DNA from: an archaeon MnTg01
GTDB taxonomy: Archaea; Thermoproteota; Nitrososphaeria; Nitrososphaerales; Nitrosopumilaceae
Direction of reading: 5' to 3'
Assembly (NCBI GenBank): GCA_008974855.1
Contig: BFAR01000073.1
Coordinates: forward strand, 1-17,265
DNA: 17,265 nt
Made by a program: the position numbers and the translations under genes. How positions within the stretch are numbered: the stretch's first letter is position 1; the number at the start of each line of letters is the position of its first letter. Below are positions 12,697-17,265 of this stretch, piece by piece. The notes beneath the pieces are model-generated. The model saw only the letters and a program-made list of their open reading frames with translations, made no database searches and had not been told where the DNA came from.

Positions 12697-13116
12697 CTAG
12701 TTTTTTGATCTTTGTTCAAAAACTGACATCATGAATCCCATTATGTTTCTGTTCAGTGAAGCAAATGATTTTGTATTCTCATTGAATGCATTGAATGCTT
12801 GTTTTGTTACCTCAGTAGAATTCATTACAGCCTTATTTTGAGCTGCAAGTGCTTCGCTGGCCTGCCTTGTAATAGTTCGAACAGAATCCATAGCTGCTTC
12901 AGGTACATCAACTCTCAAACCTGCCTTGGTTGCATATTCCTGTTCTAAGGCAATCGCCGAATTAATGACGTTCTTCCATGCTTCAATGTAATTTTTCTGA
13001 AGTTTAGCTGCTGATTCTTGATATTTTGGCGTCGATTTTTCAATTTCACTGAAAAATTTATCAACGTTTTTTTGACAGATTGAAAAAATATCTTTTGATT
13101 CTTGCGGATTGGTCAT
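12697..13116 (-). CDS. Phasin-like helical protein (139 aa)
   Basis: The entire protein is amphipathic helix with the rhythm of phasins: FFSEIEKSTPKYQESAAKLQ, then AWKNVINSAIALEQEYATKA, VRTITRQASEALAAQNKAV and AFNAFNENTKSFASL. Phasins coat polyhydroxyalkanoate granules; thaumarchaea carry PHA synthase genes and would need such a protein. The assignment is from helical pattern and composition, and no PHA synthase lies in this window. A TATA box (ACTTTATCTA, 13139-13148 minus) is 27 nt upstream of the ATG. The C-terminus MGFMMSVFEQRSKN is more hydrophobic. Confidence 0.6.
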   Translation of the reverse strand: MTNPQESKDIFSICQKNVDKFFSEIEKSTPKYQESAAKLQKNYIEAWKNVINSAIALEQEYATKAGLRVDVPEAAMDSVRTITRQASEALAAQNKAVMNSTEVTKQAFNAFNENTKSFASLNRNIMGFMMSVFEQRSKN

Positions 13117-13170
13117 ACGTACAATACGAGTTCATTTTAGATAAAGTGGATCTTTTTCTTCAAATCTGAA

Positions 13171-13195
13171 AGTAATTTTACGAAATCACTTTCTA
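13171..13195 (-). repeat. Intergenic motif copy J, the only minus-strand copy
   Basis: Read on the minus strand: AAAGTGATTTCGTAAAATTA; core at 13174-13188. It directly follows the stop codon of the geranylgeranyl reductase gene in the same orientation. Confidence 0.6.
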
Positions 13196-14656
13196 CTAAC
13201 TGTAATGAGCTTCTAATTTTGTATTAGATTCTCTTAGTTTTTTATGCAATAGGGTTTGCCATTTTTCAAAACCTTCAGGAGATTCAGGAAAATCGTAATA
13301 GTGCTTTGTAAGCCATTTATTCACTTCAGTTGTAAATCGTAGTCCCTCTGCAAGTTTTTTGTTTAAAGCTCCTCTAATCAACATTCCCAATTTAGTTAGT
13401 CCACCAAAGTCAGGATGCTCACCTTTTGAAATTGCTTCAACATCTAGATTTCCTAAGAAATGTTTCATGCCATAACTGATTTGATCATTAGTTAGTGTTT
13501 GAATTAATCTGCGAAATATTTCAAGACCTGCTGTTTTGTATCCATACTCATTGATGAATTCTTTATTGTACTTCCACAGTCCTTTCTCTGTAACATCGCC
13601 AGATTCTATTGCTTCTGTTACGACTTTACCAATTAAAGCTCCTGCAACTAACGCTGGACCAATTCCTCCCGCATCAAGTGGTTTAGGCATCCACGCAGAA
13701 TCCCCCACTAACAAGTAGCCATTTGCGACTAGGCAATCATTTTGTCTTCTAACAGAGACCTGAAAGTTTCCACTCGCATTGTTTTTATCACCATCATCAG
13801 TAGAGAGTCTAGGATTTTTGATTGCCTTGTTTCTGTGAACATATTCTTCGATAAGACTAGATACATTATCATTTTTTCCCAGTCTCTTGTTTCGTTTGTC
13901 TAATATTGTTTTTTCAATACCTAATCCAATGTTTACCTTGTTTTTCCCCTTTGGAAAAACCCATCCATATCCACCTGGGGCAATGTCCTGATCTAAATGA
14001 ATAATACAATAGTCAGGATCAAACTCTGACAAGTCTTCTTCACCTTTATCAAAATACATGATGTGACGTCCGGTAGATTCCACATCACGTCTGTCAACCT
14101 TTCTTTCAACCTTTGTAGTGTTTTGAATTTGGTTTCGCAGCATCGATGTTACACCAGTTGCGTCAATTACTAACTTGCCAGTTTTTTTGTAAGGCCCTCT
14201 GGTTTTATTATCAACTCCTTGAACACCAGTTACTTGATTGCCATCATATACAAGACCTGTCAAATTAATCTCAAAATCAAAATTTACTCCCATCTTTAGT
14301 GTTCTTTGGTTTTGTACCTCTGGAAGTTTCTGTCTATTTAACATGTATCCATCTCCATCAAATGGAATAGATGTTTCCCTGTCAGGTGAAAACGCCATTA
14401 CTCCCTTTACATGATGTTCAATTTCAGGCTCTGTCCATGGAATTTTTATTCGCTCTGTCATAAAGTCAACAGTTTCTTTGCTTACTGCATCTCCACAAGT
14501 CCAACCGCTAATGTTTTTTTGGCCGGGAGTAATTTGTTTACTTCTATCAATTACTAAAATTGATAATTTCTGCTTTGAATAGTATGAAACAGATTGAGCT
14601 GCAATTGTACCTGCAAGTCCTCCACCAGCTATTATCACATCATAATCAAAACTCAT
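13196..14656 (-). CDS. Geranylgeranyl reductase family FAD-dependent protein (486 aa)
   Basis: The N-terminus VIIAGGGLAGTIAA (G11-G16 dinucleotide motif) binds FAD. The family markers follow: ITPGQK with the GWTCGDAVSK segment (51-60), DATG (165-168), PGGYGWVFPKG (227-237), and GDSAWMPKPLDAGGIGPALVAG (318-339). This family saturates isoprenoid chains of archaeal membrane lipids (digeranylgeranylglycerophospholipid reductase) or prenyl side chains of quinones. Thaumarchaea carry several paralogues, so the exact substrate cannot be read here. At 486 aa it is somewhat longer than the typical ~400, with an extended C-terminal half. The start is leaderless: TTTAAA at 14681-14686 lies 28 nt upstream. 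The stop is directly followed by motif copy J. Confidence 0.85.
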   Translation of the reverse strand: MSFDYDVIIAGGGLAGTIAAQSVSYYSKQKLSILVIDRSKQITPGQKNISGWTCGDAVSKETVDFMTERIKIPWTEPEIEHHVKGVMAFSPDRETSIPFDGDGYMLNRQKLPEVQNQRTLKMGVNFDFEINLTGLVYDGNQVTGVQGVDNKTRGPYKKTGKLVIDATGVTSMLRNQIQNTTKVERKVDRRDVESTGRHIMYFDKGEEDLSEFDPDYCIIHLDQDIAPGGYGWVFPKGKNKVNIGLGIEKTILDKRNKRLGKNDNVSSLIEEYVHRNKAIKNPRLSTDDGDKNNASGNFQVSVRRQNDCLVANGYLLVGDSAWMPKPLDAGGIGPALVAGALIGKVVTEAIESGDVTEKGLWKYNKEFINEYGYKTAGLEIFRRLIQTLTNDQISYGMKHFLGNLDVEAISKGEHPDFGGLTKLGMLIRGALNKKLAEGLRFTTEVNKWLTKHYYDFPESPEGFEKWQTLLHKKLRESNTKLEAHYS

Positions 14657-14680
14657 AGCTACTCAGCTTGAACAACTGTA

Positions 14681-14686
14681 TTTAAA
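14681..14686. promoter_or_regulatory. Palindromic TATA shared by the reductase gene and the GC-rich element
   Basis: TTTAAA lies 28 nt from the reductase ATG (minus) and 28 nt from the left edge of the GC-rich element (plus), fitting one TBP site with divergent output. Confidence 0.4.
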
Positions 14687-14711
14687 ATAATCCAAAATTA
14701 AATAAATTATT

Positions 14712-14764
14712 GGGTCGGTTCGTCGCGGCGTCTTCACAGCGCGTTTGCTCAGACTGGAGCGGCT
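14712..14764 (+). ncRNA. GC-rich candidate structured RNA
   Basis: These 53 nt are about 66% G+C against roughly one third around them. In AT-rich genomes such islands usually mark structured RNA. CGCG (14724-14727) and CGCG (14740-14743) close a hairpin with an inner 3-bp extension; GCTC (14747-14750) and GAGC (14757-14760) close a second. A TATA box sits at the right distance for transcription on the plus strand. It does not fold as a tRNA and lacks convincing C/D boxes. The strand is uncertain. Confidence 0.4.
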
Positions 14765-14824
14765 ATTATTTCTTCATTCCCATCTATTATGGTAAATAAT
14801 CATATTAAAATTCTATCCAATAAA

Positions 14825-15253
14825 TTACTCTGATTTAGTCAAAAGCTTTACATAATTTTCTACGATATCGTTTTTCTTGTAAATTGGTGTAAATATCTTA
14901 AACTTTACTGCATCTTTTTCTTTTAATGTAATTTTACCTTTAATCAAATCCTGTTTTCCAAATCTAAGGTACAAAGTAGAATCTTGAATATGATTTTCAA
15001 TATCCTCAATTATTTCTGAAATCTGGTCTTTAGGAATTTTTGAGAGAAGTCTCTGAAGAAAATTTCTAGCATCGTTTTTTTTAATTTTAGCACGAAGTAA
15101 AGTTATAGGATTTTCAAAATGTCCAGTAAGATTCTGCCTTGAAAACTCATCTTCTGAAATATTAAATTGTTCGAAAAATGCTTTTAAAATTTTTTCAACA
15201 TCTTCTGTAGCATGTACAATTATCTCTATTGTAATCTCTAGCTTTTCTGCCAT
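14825..15253 (-). CDS. COG1325-type exosome-associated RNA-binding protein (142 aa)
   Basis: The sequence fits the archaeal COG1325 family (predicted exosome subunit / RNA-binding domain): an EITIEIIVHATEDVEKILKAF opening, then FNISEDEFSRQNLTGHFENP and ITLLRAKIKK, then a LRFGKQDLIKGKITL stretch in the second half. Its partners in other archaea are RNA-processing and ribosomal genes, and here it follows S3Ae. It should be a soluble RNA-binding protein of about 140-150 residues, the usual length. It starts 28 nt after the S3Ae stop, and TATTTTATAATTT in that gap could give it its own promoter in addition to read-through. Confidence 0.75.
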   Translation of the reverse strand: MAEKLEITIEIIVHATEDVEKILKAFFEQFNISEDEFSRQNLTGHFENPITLLRAKIKKNDARNFLQRLLSKIPKDQISEIIEDIENHIQDSTLYLRFGKQDLIKGKITLKEKDAVKFKIFTPIYKKNDIVENYVKLLTKSE

Positions 15254-15281
15254 TTTTTATCTATGAAAAATTATAAAATAC

Positions 15282-15893
15282 TTAAGCTTGAAGTAATGCA
15301 ATTTCAGCTTCTGCTGTTCTTACTAGTTTTACTTTTTCTAATCCCACATGTCGCATTCTAATCACTCTTTTAGTGGCTCCCATAATATCTGAGTTTATTT
15401 TTCCATAACATGTTGCCTGAACAAACTGATCAATACTCATTTGAGGAATTGTTTTTTCCATTACATCTTTTGCAATTAATCGAAATGCACGTTGTCTTGA
15501 TGTATTAAGTGGTCTATGTGTTAAACCTAAAACCAAAATTCGGAAAATATACCCGTCCTTTGTTTTAACGTCAAGAACATACTCAATTTTAGATGAACCT
15601 CTTCTAATCAAACTTCTCAAAAACTCTTTTGCATATTCGTATCTTTTGAAAATAGTTGTTGCTTTGTCTCCTTCTACTTTATCAATTTGAAAGTACATCT
15701 TGTATTGATGTTGAGAGGGGTCTCCTTTTAGAATATCATATAGTGTTACTTCGAGAACTTTTCCTTTTGCAGTTTCTTCACTTGTGATTGGAACATATGC
15801 AATTGGAACATTGTTAAATGAATCTGGTGCAAATACTGTCACCCATTTTTTCTCTCTCCACTTGTCTTTTACTTTGGTTTTTCTTCTTGCCAA
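15282..15893 (-). CDS. rps3ae: 30S ribosomal protein S3Ae, TTG start
   Basis: The protein (203 aa) is the archaeal/eukaryotic S3Ae (eukaryotic eS1), which binds the small subunit platform near the mRNA exit. Diagnostic stretches are the KDKWREKKWVTVFAP N-terminus, IPITSEE-like VPITSEET, GKVLEVTLYDI, TIFKRYEYAKEFLRSLIRRGSSKI and RHVGLEKVKLVRTAEAE. The first codon is TTG; the codon immediately upstream in frame is TAG, so no longer start exists. CACTTATATTTT (15915-15926 minus) is a TATA box 28 nt upstream, giving a leaderless message that begins with TTG. It follows serS with a 42-nt gap and precedes the COG1325 gene. Confidence 0.95.
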   Translation of the reverse strand: MARRKTKVKDKWREKKWVTVFAPDSFNNVPIAYVPITSEETAKGKVLEVTLYDILKGDPSQHQYKMYFQIDKVEGDKATTIFKRYEYAKEFLRSLIRRGSSKIEYVLDVKTKDGYIFRILVLGLTHRPLNTSRQRAFRLIAKDVMEKTIPQMSIDQFVQATCYGKINSDIMGATKRVIRMRHVGLEKVKLVRTAEAEIALLQA

Positions 15894-15914
15894 CTAGTAT
15901 CGACCTTTAGAGCC

Positions 15915-15926
15915 AAAATATAAGTG
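15915..15926 (-). promoter_or_regulatory. TATA box of the S3Ae gene
   Basis: CACTTATATTTT on the minus strand is centred 28 nt before the TTG start codon and lies in the short gap after serS. Confidence 0.5.
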
Positions 15927-15935
15927 GTACTGCAT

Positions 15936-17198
15936 TTAGATTGTATTTTTACCAAGGTATTTTTGTAATACTTTTGGAACTGTTAGGTGACCATCTTTTG
16001 TCTGAAAGTTCTCCATAATTGCAACAAGTGTTCTTGATGTTGCTACAAGTGTACTGTTTAAAGTATGAATATATTGTGTTTGCTCATTTGACTTATCCCT
16101 AAATCTAATCTTTAATCTTCTTGCTTGATACTCTAAACAATTTGAACAAGAAACAATTTCTCTATATGCATTTTGACCTCCCATCCAGGCTTCAATGTCA
16201 TATGTTTTTGCAGAAACTTTTCCCATATCTCCACTAGAGAGAAGCATTACCTTGTAAGGAATTTCAAGTTTTTGATAAAATTCCTCGGCAGTTTCTAGCA
16301 TTTTTTCGTGTTCCTTCCAAGAATCCTCTGGTCTAGAAAAAATAAATTGCTCAATTTTTTCAAATTGATGTACTCGAAAAATTCCTTTCTGGTCTTTACC
16401 ATGAGCCCCTGCCTCTTTTCTAAAACAAGGACTAACTCCCGCATATCTAATTGGTAATTTTGTTCCATCTAAAATCTCATCAGAGTGCATTGCTGCAACA
16501 GCATGTTCTGATGTTCCAATTAGATATAGATCCTCATCTTCTACTTTGTAAATTACATTTTCAAAATCTTCTGCAATAATTGCGCCCTCCATAGAATTAC
16601 GATTAATCATGTATGGTGGTTGTACAAGTGTATAGTTTTTTTCTGAAAGAAAATCTAAGGCATATTGAATTAAGGCATGATTTAATCTAACTAATTCATT
16701 TTTTAAAAAATAAAATCTTGCTCCGGCTACTTTTGCCGCACGTTCAAGATCAACTAGGTCCAAACTCGTTGAAAAATCCACATGATCTTTGATTTTAAAA
16801 TCTGGTTGTGAAACTTGTCCCCATTTTCTAATTTCCTTATTTGCAGTTTCATCTTGTCCGATTGGAACTGATTCATGAATAAAATTAGGTATGGTTAATG
16901 CGAGTTTTGAATAATCTAATTCTGTCTTGTTTTGTGTGGTCTCCAGAGTTTCAAGTTCCTGAGATACCTTTTTCATCATTTCTAGTAAAGGCGCAGTATC
17001 CTCTCCTGCTTTTTTCTTCTTTCCAATTTCTAATGATATATCATTTCTTTTTTTTCTAAATTCATCTGTTTTTATGATAAGCTCTCGTCGATGTTTATCA
17101 AATTGTATTAATCCATCAAAATCAAAATCAACAGCTCGATTTTTTAGCATTTTTCGAATTCTTTCAGGATCTTCTCTGATGATTTTTGGGTCTAGCAT
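15936..17198 (-). CDS. serS: Seryl-tRNA synthetase
   Basis: This class II synthetase charges tRNA-Ser (and tRNA-Sec where present) with serine. Residues about 27-105 form the long two-helix coiled-coil arm that contacts the tRNA variable loop. The catalytic core shows TSEHAVAAMHSDEIL (229-243), motif 2 CFRKEAGAHGKDQKGIFRVHQFEKIE in two parts (258-269 and 270-283), the serine-pocket stretch EIVSCSNCLEYQARRLKIRF (348-367) and motif 3 NSTLVATSRTLVAIMENFQ (381-399), whose STxxAT form is the archaeal/eukaryotic version. The length of 420 aa is standard. It is not the rare methanogen-type SerRS. The ATG overlaps the upstream stop codon by one base (TAATG), indicating coupled translation. Confidence 0.97.
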   Translation of the reverse strand: MLDPKIIREDPERIRKMLKNRAVDFDFDGLIQFDKHRRELIIKTDEFRKKRNDISLEIGKKKKAGEDTAPLLEMMKKVSQELETLETTQNKTELDYSKLALTIPNFIHESVPIGQDETANKEIRKWGQVSQPDFKIKDHVDFSTSLDLVDLERAAKVAGARFYFLKNELVRLNHALIQYALDFLSEKNYTLVQPPYMINRNSMEGAIIAEDFENVIYKVEDEDLYLIGTSEHAVAAMHSDEILDGTKLPIRYAGVSPCFRKEAGAHGKDQKGIFRVHQFEKIEQFIFSRPEDSWKEHEKMLETAEEFYQKLEIPYKVMLLSSGDMGKVSAKTYDIEAWMGGQNAYREIVSCSNCLEYQARRLKIRFRDKSNEQTQYIHTLNSTLVATSRTLVAIMENFQTKDGHLTVPKVLQKYLGKNTI

Positions 17199-17265
17199 TA
17201 CTCTATCACTTTAAGTGAAACTTGGATATGTTCTAAAACCTCATCAACTGTTGCAATTAATTTTT
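17198..17265 (-). CDS. C-terminal end of a gene upstream of serS (5' part outside window)
   Basis: The last 21 codons (KLIATVDEVLEHIQVSLKVI and a final E) end TAA, sharing one base with the serS ATG. The order (this gene, serS, S3Ae, COG1325) is that of an archaeal information-processing cluster, in which a KEOPS Pcc1 subunit often lies near S3Ae; the A-x-(V/I)-x-SL-x-V pattern would allow that, but 21 residues cannot decide. The overlap shows one polycistronic transcript. Confidence 0.6.
   Translation of the reverse strand, partial: KLIATVDEVLEHIQVSLKVIE

Noticed and set aside
12393..12734. 113-residue plus-strand frame antisense to 12354-12638
   Set aside because: The product is a Phe/Ile/Ser-rich shadow and the minus-strand frame has better composition and an ordinary start.
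13536..13718. 60-residue plus-strand frame
   Set aside because: It lies wholly inside the geranylgeranyl reductase gene on the opposite strand, across its conserved GDSAWMP region.
14712..14764. tRNA gene
   Set aside because: GGTTCG resembles a T-loop, but no acceptor stem, D-arm or anticodon arm can be paired on either strand.

Overview
The window looks like chromosomal DNA of an ammonia-oxidising archaeon (Nitrososphaerota/Thaumarchaeota, Nitrosopumilus or Nitrosarchaeum type). The evidence is an archaeal ribosomal protein S3Ae, an archaeal-type seryl-tRNA synthetase, a geranylgeranyl-reductase-family flavoprotein, AT-rich DNA, TATA boxes about 25-30 nt upstream of start codons (leaderless mRNAs), and exported proteins with the short IPxWIKxN...W module common in these archaea. 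The species assignment is inference; nothing was searched.

Layout. 1-2300: an exported protein cut by the left edge (minus), a 40-residue zinc ribbon, a membrane-anchored OB-like protein, and a convergent two-repeat protein that overlaps it by 11 nt. 2400-3740: two tiny cysteine-rich proteins, a very basic chromatin-like protein built from perfect 42-bp repeats, and a long non-coding stretch full of short repeated words plus a hairpin. 3740-6050: small hypothetical and zinc-binding proteins around a hotdog-fold enzyme resembling 3-aminobutyryl-CoA ammonia-lyase. 6130-9210: a PLP enzyme carrying a C-terminal rhodanese-like domain, a DUF72 protein, and a ribbon-helix-helix plus zinc-finger protein. 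9240-12640: small unknowns, a secreted HYR-domain protein, a stand-alone CheY-like receiver, and a possible minus-strand small RNA. 12690-14660: a phasin-like helical protein and a geranylgeranyl reductase family protein, with a GC-rich candidate RNA just beyond. 14825-17265 (minus): a conserved information-processing cluster, namely a COG1325-type exosome-associated protein, S3Ae, SerRS, and the tail of one more gene overlapping serS.

The right-hand cluster is housekeeping translation and RNA metabolism. The rest is mostly short, independently transcribed genes with their own promoters; at least eight are small putative zinc-binding proteins. Between them lies the most unusual signal: a motif near AAAGTGATTTAGCAAAATT that recurs ten times, only in intergenic DNA, often just after a stop codon on the same strand. 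No tRNA, rRNA, CRISPR array, insertion sequence or integrase was found.
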